Below, in pieces: positions 1-5,670 of a DNA stretch of 9,740 nucleotides. The notes under the pieces were generated by a model that saw nothing but the letters and a program-made list of their open reading frames with translations, did not search any database and was not told where the DNA came from. Within the stretch, counting starts at the first letter, position 1. Every line of letters begins with the position of its first letter. The translations under genes and the position numbers were made by a program. The DNA comes from CAZUFB01 sp964619775. GTDB taxonomy: Bacteria; Actinomycetota; Coriobacteriia; Coriobacteriales; UMGS124. The DNA lies in NCBI GenBank assembly GCA_964619775.1, contig CAZUFB010000073.1:1-9740 (forward strand), written 5' to 3'.

Positions 1-1
1 G

Positions 2-124
2 GCCGACGAGCTGGCCAGCGAGTTCGAGGTCGTCACCGTGGGCGACGCGCTGGTGGACCCGGCCAAGCCCCACAACATCGCCGAGGCGGTCGCCACCGGC
101 AACCTGGCGGCCCGCGCGCTGTAG
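2..124 (+). CDS. C-terminal end of a flavin/FAD oxidoreductase (partial)
   Basis: Only the last 40 codons are in the window, ending in TAG at 122-124; the start lies upstream. The visible peptide contains VGDALVDPAKPHNIAEAV followed by an Ala-rich helix. This matches the C-terminal FAD-binding segment of pyridine-nucleotide-disulfide-type domains, in which a GD motif near the flavin is followed by a helix written roughly as I-x-x-A-I-x-x-G-x-x-A-A. In anaerobes that tail is common on NADH:flavin oxidoreductases of the old yellow enzyme/2,4-dienoyl-CoA reductase type, so this is the most likely family. Substrate cannot be judged from 40 residues. A hairpin terminator follows about 80 bp downstream. 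The stop codon is the first part of a TAGCGGTT string that begins an intergenic repeat. Confidence 0.6.
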   Translation, partial: ADELASEFEVVTVGDALVDPAKPHNIAEAVATGNLAARAL

Positions 125-145
125 CGGTTCCGCATGGGGAGCGCG
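123..145 (+). repeat. Intergenic repeat copy A (AGCGGTTC family)
   Basis: It starts AGCGGTTCCGCA and ends AGCGCG. It matches positions 633-655 at 21 of 23 bases in direct orientation. The two copies bracket the 125-632 intergenic block. The beginning and end also resemble the hairpin repeats at 5637-5670 and 7119-7150, but this copy lacks the central AGAACCGC half that would close the hairpin. Confidence 0.55.
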
Positions 146-206
146 ATGCGCTTGGCGCGTAGGATCCGGCACAACGCGGCGCAGGGCTTCCCATAACGGG
201 TGTTTT

Positions 207-248
207 GCGGTGGTGGGGGGCGGTTTGCTCCCACCACCGCTGTGTTTT
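207..248 (+). terminator. Intrinsic terminator after the partial oxidoreductase
   Basis: A perfect 11-bp stem, GCGGTGGTGGG (207-217) against CCCACCACCGC (230-240), has a 12-nt loop and is followed by TGTGTTTT. It lies about 80 bp after the upstream stop codon on the same strand. The U-tract is short, but the same style of tail follows the purine operon terminator in this window. Confidence 0.8.
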
Positions 249-402
249 GGGTAGGCGGCGAGATGAGGACGGGGAGGGCCGCATCTTTTCGATTGCCGGG
301 CGTCGTTGGGCCGAGTCCAGGCAACGGCGTTTCGCCCAAGCCAATCGACGGGGGTGGCCGCTGACTGACGGGCGTATCAATTGTCGGAAAAACGTCCTCC
401 GC

Positions 403-578
403 GTAGCAGATTGTTCGGGTGTGTACGACCTTGTGTGAGACGGAAGATAGCCAGGGCTGTTTTACTGAGGTGGTCACCAGGCAAAATGTCGGAGCATTCC
501 CGCAGCGCCGGGCGTTCGGGCCGCCACCGGACCACCTGCGGGTCTATCAGAGTCGTGCATACCCGAACTATTTGCTAC
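403..578. repeat. Imperfect 27-bp inverted repeat with 122-bp spacer
   Basis: The plus strand at 403-429 reads GTAGCAGATTGTTCGGGT and continues to ACGAC. The minus strand over 578-552 reads GTAGCAAATAGTTCGGGT and likewise ends in ACGAC. The two agree at 23 of 27 positions. Similarity extends weakly inward: both arms continue with an AGAC string and then an AGGTGGTC block (near 469, and on the minus strand near 540), offset by a gap. The whole thus looks like two inverted, diverged copies of a longer unit rather than a simple operator. A 17-bp piece of it, GTTCGGGTATGTACGAC, also occurs at 2708-2724 inside the flavoprotein gene. Confidence 0.7.
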
Positions 579-632
579 ACGAGGAGCGATTCCCGTCGGA
601 AAATACCGGACGCATCGCAGCCGCACGACCCC

Positions 633-655
633 AGCGGTTCCGCACGGGAAGCGCG
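633..655 (+). repeat. Intergenic repeat copy B (AGCGGTTC family)
   Basis: AGCGGTTCCGCACGGGAAGC continuing to GCG. It differs from the copy at 123-145 at two positions. It lies 55 bp beyond the 3' end of the MerR gene, which ends on the other strand at 710. Confidence 0.55.
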
Positions 656-709
656 GTACGCCCTCAGGGGGTGTTCTGAACGAAGGGGCCGTTCTTTACC
701 GGGACGGAC

Positions 710-1543
710 CTATCGGACGGGAACGTATACCTCGAATGCCGTTGCAGGATAGCGGTTGTTCAAGATCAGGGGTACGAACGGGTCGCCGCACGGCGTTAGG
801 CCGTGCTCCGACAAAAACGACAGCGCCTTCTTGCGGCCGGCGTCGTCGGGGTCGGCAACGGGATAGCACGACGGCACCTTCACGCGTATGCAGGGTCCTC
901 CCATGGCAATGCCTTGCATGCCATCCAACGGCAGAAGGGCGGCGTGTTCGGTACGGACGGCATGGGCCCACCAGTAGTCGCCCTGGCTTGCGATTCCACC
1001 GTCTGTCAAGAACGAGGGAATCGTAAACCCTCGGCAGGATAGCGGAATCGAGCGCAGGAAGACGGCGTCGTTGGTGTGCAGGCTCACGTTCGGCGCCGGG
1101 TTGTCGAAATAGAACGTCCATTCGGGGCATTCCACAAGCTCGACCACCTCGAGGGGACGGCGCAGCATTTCCCGGTATGCAGCGAGGTTGTCCAGCTTTG
1201 CCTGGACTATATCCCGTTCGCGTTCCAGCCTTCGGCAGTACTCCTCAATCTGCCCTTCGGACAGGATGTCGTCGTGCTTCTCCATCAGGTCGGCGACCTG
1301 CGACACGCTGTAACCGAGCGACAGGAGCATGTTGCACGCCATCAGGTCGAACGTGTCGTTGGCGGAATACCGCCGGTATCCGCTGCCGTTGCGCCGGGGC
1401 TGCACGATGCCGTGGCGTTCGTAGTTGAACAGGGCGTTTTGGGTGACGCCGAGCAGGTCGAGCACCTGACTGCGGCGCAGGCCGTCGCCTTCGGGCAGCA
1501 TATGCCGTTGCCGTTCGCTGCCTTGCTCGTCCGTGCTCCCCAT
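710..1543 (-). CDS. MerR-family transcriptional regulator
   Basis: This is a predicted cytosolic DNA-binding regulator of 277 residues from the chosen ATG. The N-terminal winged helix-turn-helix of the MerR type lies at about residues 22-90. It has the hallmark order LRRSQVLDLLGVTQNALFNYE, then a GYRRY wing at 55-59, then a second helical pair with LLSLGYSVSQVADLM. A coiled-coil dimerisation helix rich in Glu, Arg and Leu (about 97-130) follows. The C-terminal domain of about 145 residues ends EVYVPVR, like a GyrI/BltR-type effector-binding fold, so it probably binds an organic ligand. No Cys pair of metal-sensing members is apparent. The start is uncertain: ATG at 1543 is preferred because GGGGGG lies 6 nt upstream; ATG 1558, TTG 1597 and ATG 1501 are in frame. 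The gene lies directly downstream of the flavoprotein on the same strand, with its own candidate promoter in the gap. The pairing suggests local control of that gene, which is inference. Confidence 0.85.
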   Translation of the reverse strand: MGSTDEQGSERQRHMLPEGDGLRRSQVLDLLGVTQNALFNYERHGIVQPRRNGSGYRRYSANDTFDLMACNMLLSLGYSVSQVADLMEKHDDILSEGQIEEYCRRLERERDIVQAKLDNLAAYREMLRRPLEVVELVECPEWTFYFDNPAPNVSLHTNDAVFLRSIPLSCRGFTIPSFLTDGGIASQGDYWWAHAVRTEHAALLPLDGMQGIAMGGPCIRVKVPSCYPVADPDDAGRKKALSFLSEHGLTPCGDPFVPLILNNRYPATAFEVYVPVR

Positions 1544-1545
1544 AG

Positions 1546-1595
1546 CCCGACCCCCCATTGTCGGGAGGGAGGGGGAGCCAAGCTCCTCCTCCCTC
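1546..1595 (-). promoter_or_regulatory. Double hairpin in the MerR mRNA leader
   Basis: On the minus-strand transcript, GAGGGAGGAGGAGC is followed by a 3-nt loop and GCTCCCCCTCCCTC, pairing 13 of 14 positions (1595-1582 with 1578-1565). A second hairpin, CCCGAC (1565-1560) with GTCGGG (1551-1546), directly abuts it and ends 2 nt before the ATG at 1543. No U-tract follows, so this is not an ordinary terminator. The GGAGGAGG of arm one and the G-run before the ATG are both tied up in structure, which would limit ribosome access. If the gene really starts at TTG 1597 the hairpins would be inside the coding region. Confidence 0.55.
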
Positions 1596-1611
1596 AAGTA
1601 GCCTAACGAGC

Positions 1612-1641
1612 ATTGTATTAAAAACAGAGCACTCTATCCAA
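1612..1641 (-). promoter_or_regulatory. Candidate promoter of the MerR gene
   Basis: On the minus strand, TTGGAT (1641-1636) and TACAAT (1617-1612) are separated by 18 bp. The spacer begins with AGAGTGCTCT, an AGAG-N2-CTCT dyad at 1635-1626. Over-long spacers with a dyad between the boxes are typical of MerR-family targets, so autoregulation is possible. The predicted transcript would start about 10 nt before the double-hairpin leader. Confidence 0.5.
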
Positions 1642-1652
1642 CGCGGATGCTT

Positions 1653-3176
1653 TTACAGCGACGCGGCGGCGTTCTCTCCCGCGATGCGTCCAAAGATTAG
1701 GCATTCGGCCAGGTTGAAGCCCCCCTGGTACTGATACGAGTGGATGCTTCCGCACTCTCCTGCCGCGAAGAGGTGGGGAATCGGGTCGCCGTTCATGTCG
1801 AGGACTTGGGCCTGGGCGTTTCGGCGCGGCCCGCCCTGCGTGTTGAGGATCAACGGGATGCCGGGAACTGCGTAGTAGGGGCCGTCGTCGAAGGCCCGCA
1901 TGGTCTCGGGGTCGCGCCCGAACCGGTCGCTGGTTCCCGCCTGGGCGCAGCTGTTGAACTCGTCGATTTCCTCTTCGAGCACAGAGGCGTCCATGCCGCA
2001 CGCCTCGGCGAGCTCGGAGAGAGTCGCCCCGCTCTTCAGCTTGTCGGCGCCCATGCCGTCCATGTCGGCCGTCCCGTCCGCAACCAGCTCGTCCATCCTT
2101 GTCTGATCGAACAGGTTCCACGTCGTGCTCGGGTATCGCAGGGCGATCCATTCCCCTCCTCGGAGGACCCTGCCGTGGCGCGTCGTCTCTTTCTCGTTGT
2201 GGTAGCGGGCGCCTGTGGGACCCACGTACATGGTGCTGCCGTCGGGAGAGATCGACCCGCTGGCCGGCGCCCCCACGCCTTCGCCCCCGTCGAGGCACAG
2301 CGTCGCGATCATGGGCTCGTAGCTGCTGAGGTGCCACAGGTCCGCACCGACCCCGAGGGCGAGGCGTATCCCGTCCCCGCGGTTGTAGGGAGTCCCGATC
2401 GGAGCCAGCCGGGACGCCCCCAGGTATTCCTGGATCATTTGGGAGTCGTATTCGAAGCCGCCGCAGGCGAGAACCACGCCGCCGCCCGCCTCGATGCGGA
2501 CGTTCCCCTCTTCGCGCTCGACAACCACCCCGACGACCGTGCCGTCGTCTGCCTGGACCAGTTGGGTTACCCGCGCGTCGTTCCATACGTCGATGGCGTC
2601 GGAGAGCGCCTCGACGTGCTCTTTGACGTTGAGCCAGAGACCCTGGTCCGAGCTGCTGTCGGTTACCGTGTAGCCTTCGAACTGGTCGGACCCCTGGAGC
2701 TGAGGGTGTTCGGGTATGTACGACGCGAATGCCTCTTCCGGTATCTCGGTGCGCGAGACGGGCTCGACGTCGAGGTATTCCGAGATGTAGTCGTGCATCC
2801 CCACGAGCCCTTCGGCGAACACCTCCACTATGTCCGGGTCGACGGTGTACCCCGCGTTGAGGGCAGTGACGTAGTCGATGCTGCCCTGCAGGTCGGTGCC
2901 CGCCCCGATGAGCTGGCCGGCGTATTTGCTGTTGCCGCCCTCCATGCCTTCGGGGGCGGCGTCGCACAGCAGCACGTGCGCCCCGGCTTCGGCGGCGTGG
3001 CGCGCCGCCGTGCCGCCCGCTACGCCGTAGCCCACGACGACGACGTCGTAGGAGTAGTCCCACTCCTCCTGGCCCGACTCGTCCGCATAGGCGACGGAGG
3101 CCGCGATGCCGGCGACGGAGGCCGCGGCGCACGACGCTCCGGCCAAAAACGAACGCCTACTCATTCGGTTGTCCAT
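1653..3176 (-). CDS. Tat-exported FAD-dependent fumarate reductase/flavocytochrome c-like flavoprotein
   Basis: This 507-residue FAD enzyme probably reduces a small unsaturated organic acceptor outside the membrane. The chosen ATG has GAGGGGG 5 nt upstream and is followed at once by a twin-arginine signal peptide: SRRSFLAG at residues 6-13, an Ala-rich h-region, and a likely AYA cleavage site near residue 31. The Rossmann FAD motif VVVVGYGVAGG (45-55) follows, then GGNSKYAGQ, as in the fumarate reductase/succinate dehydrogenase flavoprotein fold. The C-terminus closes with YQGGFNLAECLIFGRIAGENAA (483-504), the second FAD-binding signature. No haem (CxxCH) or FMN-binding domain is fused, so electrons must come from a separate carrier. 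Relatives number many per genome in gut Coriobacteriia and include urocanate, cinnamate, catechol and steroid reductases. The substrate is not readable here. The gene is followed after 109 bp by the MerR gene on the same strand. Confidence 0.87.
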   Translation of the reverse strand: MDNRMSRRSFLAGASCAAASVAGIAASVAYADESGQEEWDYSYDVVVVGYGVAGGTAARHAAEAGAHVLLCDAAPEGMEGGNSKYAGQLIGAGTDLQGSIDYVTALNAGYTVDPDIVEVFAEGLVGMHDYISEYLDVEPVSRTEIPEEAFASYIPEHPQLQGSDQFEGYTVTDSSSDQGLWLNVKEHVEALSDAIDVWNDARVTQLVQADDGTVVGVVVEREEGNVRIEAGGGVVLACGGFEYDSQMIQEYLGASRLAPIGTPYNRGDGIRLALGVGADLWHLSSYEPMIATLCLDGGEGVGAPASGSISPDGSTMYVGPTGARYHNEKETTRHGRVLRGGEWIALRYPSTTWNLFDQTRMDELVADGTADMDGMGADKLKSGATLSELAEACGMDASVLEEEIDEFNSCAQAGTSDRFGRDPETMRAFDDGPYYAVPGIPLILNTQGGPRRNAQAQVLDMNGDPIPHLFAAGECGSIHSYQYQGGFNLAECLIFGRIAGENAAASL

Positions 3177-3229
3177 GAAACCCCCTCGTTTCAGTTTGCC
3201 GTGGGATGACGGCCGCCATCCTCGGGGGC

Positions 3230-3260
3230 AGCTTGGGGCATGCAACTGTTGCACGGTCAA
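3230..3260 (-). promoter_or_regulatory. Candidate MerR-type promoter/operator of the flavoprotein gene
   Basis: On the minus strand a TTGACC -35 box (3260-3255) is followed by the perfect dyad TGCAACAGTTGCA (3253-3241). A weak -10, CAAGCT (3235-3230), lies at 19-bp spacing. A dyad nearly centred in a 19-bp spacer with a poor -10 is the usual architecture of promoters activated by MerR-family proteins. An A-rich stretch (near 3275-3292) lies upstream of the -35, like an UP element. The leader to the ATG at 3176 would be about 50 nt. The dyad and -35 are clear; the -10 assignment is weak. Confidence 0.45.
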
Positions 3261-3470
3261 GGGGGAAAGGCGAGGTTTTGTGCTTTTTAATCCTTCAGCA
3301 GTTCCCATGGACAGGCAGGCAAGAACTTCGGCGAGATGAGGTGGCGCGCGTGAGTAGCCGCTGTTCGTTTCCGACGGTATCGACATGGTCGCCATCGGTT
3401 ACGACAAGTTCGAGGAGATGGCCTTCGAGCCGAGGTGTCTCCGCAACCGGCCGGGTCGCGGTGGACGGCT
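3261..3470. other. Intergenic stretch with a possible gene remnant
   Basis: No complete gene is supported. On the plus strand, about 3366-3425 can be read as LFVSDGIDMVAIGYDKFEEM, then AFE. This has ordinary GC-rich codon use and a protein-like composition, but it begins just after an in-frame stop, lacks a ribosome binding site and runs into Arg/Pro-rich nonsense. It may be a decayed gene fragment or chance. Confidence 0.25.
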
Positions 3471-3503
3471 GCACAACCCCGCCTGTGCCCGACGGGGTTG
3501 TGC
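3471..3503 (-). terminator. Hairpin downstream of the D-2-hydroxyacid dehydrogenase
   Basis: A perfect 11-bp stem, GCACAACCCCG (3471-3481) against CGGGGTTGTGC (3493-3503), has an 11-nt loop and lies 49 bp beyond the dehydrogenase stop. There is no U-tract on either strand, so it is either a non-canonical terminator or an RNA-protecting hairpin. Confidence 0.45.
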
Positions 3504-3551
3504 CCGAACAAAGGCCGACTGTATAGGGACCCGTCCCGTTTGCCTGTCTGC

Positions 3552-4535
3552 CTACACCACGATCAGGCGGCTCTCTTCGCCGTTCAGCATTGCAACGGCG
3601 CCCTTGACCACGGTTTCTGCCATCTGGTAGACGTCGACCTCGGTGTAGAAGGCGGAGTGGGGCGTCAGGATGACGTTGGGGAACGAGCGCAGCACCGCAA
3701 GGTGGCGGTTGGCGATGACGTCGCCGACGCGGTTCATGTAGTACAGGCCGTCCTCGTGCTCGAGCACGTCGAGGGCCGCGCCGGAGAGTTTGCCGGCCTC
3801 GAGGGCCTCGATGAGCGCGTCGGTGTCCACGAGGGCGCCGCGGGCGGTGTTCACGAGCACGGCCCCGTCCTTCATGAGGCCCAGGGCTCGCGCGTCGATC
3901 ATATGGCGGTTGTCCTTGGTTGCCGGGGCGTGCAGGGTCACCACGTCGCTGCCGGCCAGCAGCTCGTCGAGCTCCACGTAGGTGGCGATCTTCTCCACGG
4001 CCGGGTTGCGGTGGAGGTCGTAGGCCAGCAGCTTGCACCCAAAGCCCTTCAGGTGGGCGGCCACCGTGCCGCCGATGCGCCCGGTGCCCACGATGCCCAC
4101 CGTGCAGCCCGAGATGTCGCGCCCGATCTTGCCCTTGAGGGTGTAGTCCTGCACGCGGGCGCGGTCGAGGATCTGCGGCATGCGGCGCAGGCACATCATC
4201 GCGAGCATGATGGCGTAGTTGGCGACCGACTCGGGGTCGTAGGCGGCGTGCGACACGCGGACGCCCAGCTCGCGGCAGGCGTCGAGGTCGATGTGGTCCA
4301 CGCCGATGGAGCGGGTGGCGATGGCCTTCACCCCGAGCTCCTTGAAGCGCGCGACGAGCGGGCGGTCGATGGTGACGGGCGTCACGCTGATCGCGTCGTA
4401 GCCGGCGGCAAGGTCGGCGGTCTCGGGCGTGCAATAGGAGGCCGAGTAGCCGAACTCGATGCCGTGCTCGCGGCAGAGGTCGGTGAAGAAACCCAGCTCG
4501 TCGAACTCGCGCATGGCGTATACGAACAGCTTCAT
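3552..4535 (-). CDS. D-2-hydroxyacid dehydrogenase (D-lactate dehydrogenase/VanH type)
   Basis: This cytosolic NAD-dependent enzyme of 327 residues should interconvert a 2-oxo acid, most simply pyruvate, with the D-2-hydroxy acid. The substrate-binding N-terminal half contains ATRSIGVDHIDL (73-84), and the NAD Rossmann motif is VGIVGTGRIGG (146-156, GxGxxG at 150-155). The catalytic residues are all present and correctly spaced: Arg232 in NTARG, Glu261 in DVLEHED, and His293 in TPHSAFYTE. They sit 3 residues before the well-known Arg235/Glu264/His296 of Lactobacillus D-LDH. DVLEHEDGLYYMNRVGDVI and RSFPNVILTPH resemble the D-LDH/VanH branch rather than glycerate dehydrogenases. Length is normal. 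The ATG at 4535 is chosen because the family alignment starts there; AGAAAGG lies about 11 nt upstream. It is monocistronic, with its own promoter and a hairpin after it. A role in NADH disposal during fermentation is likely; supply of D-lactate for cell-wall precursors is less likely, because no ligase is adjacent. Confidence 0.93.
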   Translation of the reverse strand: MKLFVYAMREFDELGFFTDLCREHGIEFGYSASYCTPETADLAAGYDAISVTPVTIDRPLVARFKELGVKAIATRSIGVDHIDLDACRELGVRVSHAAYDPESVANYAIMLAMMCLRRMPQILDRARVQDYTLKGKIGRDISGCTVGIVGTGRIGGTVAAHLKGFGCKLLAYDLHRNPAVEKIATYVELDELLAGSDVVTLHAPATKDNRHMIDARALGLMKDGAVLVNTARGALVDTDALIEALEAGKLSGAALDVLEHEDGLYYMNRVGDVIANRHLAVLRSFPNVILTPHSAFYTEVDVYQMAETVVKGAVAMLNGEESRLIVV

Positions 4536-4593
4536 GGGCGGCTTGCCTTTCTCGATGCGTTCGGGCGCGCGGTGCTGCGGCGCCCGTCGGTTC

Positions 4594-4617
4594 TGCGCCG
4601 TCCCATTGTACGGCGCA
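4594..4617 (-). promoter_or_regulatory. Promoter -10 inside a perfect dyad, upstream of the dehydrogenase
   Basis: On the minus strand TACAAT (4610-4605) is a near-consensus -10, about 70 bp before the ATG at 4535. It lies within a perfect inverted repeat, TGCGCCGT (4594-4601) against ACGGCGCA (4610-4617), with an 8-bp spacer. No good -35 is seen. A dyad laid over the -10 is the expected place for a repressor operator. It does not resemble the Rex consensus (TTGTGAA-type half sites). Confidence 0.55.
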
Positions 4618-4780
4618 TCCCGCCCGTCCGGCCGGGCGCCGAAGGCGCTGCCGAGAAGGCCCATAGGGTGCAGGTCCATGCGGGAAGGGCGCCGGCCGGC
4701 ATCTGGGACGGTGCGTTGGCGGTCGAGGTTGACGCTCTGGTGTAGGGGGCGTCGGGCGCGCCCTGCGCTTTGCGGTCGCG

Positions 4781-4789
4781 TGGTACACT
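4781..4789 (+). promoter_or_regulatory. Extended -10 promoter of the purine operon leader
   Basis: TGGTACACT is an extended -10 (TG-N-TACACT). No -35 box is found at 16-18 bp. Transcription would start near 4796, about 9 nt before the riboswitch P1 stem, which supports the assignment. Confidence 0.55.
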
Positions 4790-4804
4790 GGCCCCGTGTC
4801 AAGA

Positions 4805-4884
4805 CGCGCTGCCACTGACGGGTAATCGTGGAGCACCACGGGGGAGCGGCGCGGGTTCGCCATAGCCGACCGTCTGGGCAAGCC
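4805..4884 (+). promoter_or_regulatory. ZTP riboswitch (pfl motif) aptamer
   Basis: P1 pairs CGCGCTGC (4805-4812) with GCGGCGCG (4846-4853). It encloses the conserved ACTGACG, then hairpin P2, CGTGG-agca-CCACG (4827-4840), and the signature GGGGAGC (4841-4847). Downstream lies the second signature, CCGTCTGGGCA (4870-4880), matching the consensus CCGCCUGGGCA of P3 and its loop. The family binds ZTP/ZMP, the AICAR nucleotides that accumulate when 10-formyl-tetrahydrofolate is short, and is known from purH and one-carbon genes. Here it directly precedes genes for the two last IMP-forming steps. The 3' end of the aptamer is shared with the terminator that follows, so ligand binding should allow read-through. 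Confidence 0.92.
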
Positions 4885-4924
4885 GTTCTCGCGTCCGCGT
4901 CGAGGTTGGCTTGCCTTTTTTGTT
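4877..4924 (+). terminator. Riboswitch-controlled intrinsic terminator
   Basis: GGCAAGCC (4877-4884) pairs with GGCTTGCC (4908-4915). An inner CTCG/CGAG pairing (4888-4891 with 4901-4904) lies within the loop, and TTTTTTGTTT follows (4916-4925). The 5' arm uses the GGCA of the conserved aptamer signature, so aptamer and terminator are mutually exclusive, as in known ZTP switches. Confidence 0.92.
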
Positions 4925-4996
4925 TGCGGGAGGGCGCGGCGGACGTTGCCGGCCGGCCCCGCCTTGGGACGGGGCCGCTACAGGAAAGGATGCGCC

Positions 4997-5629
4997 ATGC
5001 GGGACCTGCTCGAGCTTCTGAAGGAAAACCCCTACCCCGGCCGCGGCATCGTGGTGGGCAAGGGTTGCGTGTACTACTGGATCATGGGCCGCAGCACCAA
5101 CAGCCGCAACCGCGTGTTCCTCGCCACCGACGACGGTATCCGCACCGAGGCGCACGACCCGGCGCTGCTGGCCGACCCGAGCCTCATCATCTACCACCCG
5201 GTGCGCACGATGGGCGACAAGCTCGTGGTGACCAACGGCGACCAGACCGACACCATCGTCGAGAAAGGCGACTTCTTCGCCGGCTGCATGGCGCGCGAGT
5301 ACGAGCCCGACGCCCCCAACTTCACGCCGCGCATCTCGGCCGTCGTCAACCCCGACGGGTCGTTCCAGATGAGCATTCTCAAGCACCACGCCGGCCGCTG
5401 CCTGCGCGAGTTCTTCTGCTACGAGGGCTGCGACGAGGGCGCGGGCTATTTCATCAGCACCTACCAGGGGGACGGCGACCCCCTGCCCACGTTTGCCGGC
5501 GAGCCCGTCGAGGTGGCCCTGCCCGCCCCCGACGAGGTCTGGGCTGCCCTCAACCCCGACAACAAGGTCTCGCTCTACGCCAACGTGGCCGGCGCGGTGA
5601 CGCTTTACAACAAGAACCTGGGAGACTAG
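4997..5629 (+). CDS. purO: IMP cyclohydrolase, PurO type
   Basis: It closes the ring of FAICAR to give IMP, the last step of de novo purine synthesis, in the cytosol. The 210-residue protein has the diagnostic blocks of the archaeal-type PurO (IMP_cyclohyd) family: NPYPGRGIVVGKG (11-23), WIMGRSTNSRNRVF (28-41), DPSLIIYHPVR (60-70), VTNGDQTDTI (78-87) and YEPDAPNFTPRIS (102-114). Length is normal for a stand-alone PurO. The ATG at 4997 is chosen because AGGA ends 6 nt upstream and the family starts here; an ATG at 4990 is out of frame. It is first in an operon under the ZTP riboswitch and followed by the partner transformylase. It takes the place of the N-terminal domain of the common bifunctional PurH, to which it is unrelated in sequence. 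Confidence 0.95.
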   Translation: MRDLLELLKENPYPGRGIVVGKGCVYYWIMGRSTNSRNRVFLATDDGIRTEAHDPALLADPSLIIYHPVRTMGDKLVVTNGDQTDTIVEKGDFFAGCMAREYEPDAPNFTPRISAVVNPDGSFQMSILKHHAGRCLREFFCYEGCDEGAGYFISTYQGDGDPLPTFAGEPVEVALPAPDEVWAALNPDNKVSLYANVAGAVTLYNKNLGD

Positions 5630-5636
5630 CGGTTAG

Positions 5637-5670
5637 GGCGGTCCACAGAACCGCCGAGCGCAACGGCGCG
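5637..5670 (+). repeat. Intergenic hairpin repeat copy C, between the two purine genes
   Basis: GGCGGT (5637-5642) pairs with ACCGCC (5650-5655). A second short stem, CGCCG/CGGCG, can form just after and precedes CGCGGTGTTTTGCG. It shares CAGAACCGCCG and flanking bases with the repeat at 7119-7150 (about 24 of 31 aligned positions). It sits 8 nt after the purO stop in the 129-bp gap, and with its T-run at 5675-5678 it could act as a partial terminator setting the ratio of the two proteins. Confidence 0.55.

Larger units (their letters stand above)
125..709. other. 585-bp gene-free block with repeats
   Basis: No reading frame here has a recognisable protein, a convincing ribosome binding site or the codon use of the neighbours, and the middle is visibly less GC-rich than the flanking genes. 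It holds a hairpin terminator (207-248), a diverged inverted repeat (403-429 against 552-578), a smaller nested inverted repeat (AGGTGGTC near 469 against GACCACCT near 532), and a 23-bp direct repeat at its two edges (123-145, 633-655). It separates convergent genes, so it need not contain a promoter for either. It could be the scar of a lost element or of an old inverted duplication; this is inference. Confidence 0.5.

Noticed and set aside
205..679. Short plus-strand open frames in the 125-709 block as genes
   Set aside because: They overlap a terminator or repeats, lack ribosome binding sites and give Arg-rich sequences with no recognisable fold.
1740..3209. A 489-codon open frame on the plus strand opposite the flavoprotein gene
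   Set aside because: It is the antisense of a clear FAD enzyme. The protein is Val/Arg/Asp/Pro-rich with no family signature, as expected from GC-rich antisense frames.
3177..3395. N-terminal extension of the flavoprotein to an upstream start
   Set aside because: The extension would bury the twin-arginine signal 70 residues inside the protein. The ATG at 3176 has a good ribosome binding site and places the signal at the N-terminus.
4729..4734. TTGACG as a -35 box for the purine operon
   Set aside because: No -10 lies 16-19 bp downstream, and the extended -10 at 4781-4789 is too far away.
3295..4881. A 528-codon minus-strand frame over the dehydrogenase
   Set aside because: It is an out-of-frame Arg/His/Pro-rich shadow of the dehydrogenase and its upstream region.
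4805..4884. Tetrahydrofolate riboswitch instead of ZTP
   Set aside because: The GGGGAGC and CCGTCTGGGCA signatures and the P1/P2 layout match the pfl (ZTP) motif and not the folate aptamer.
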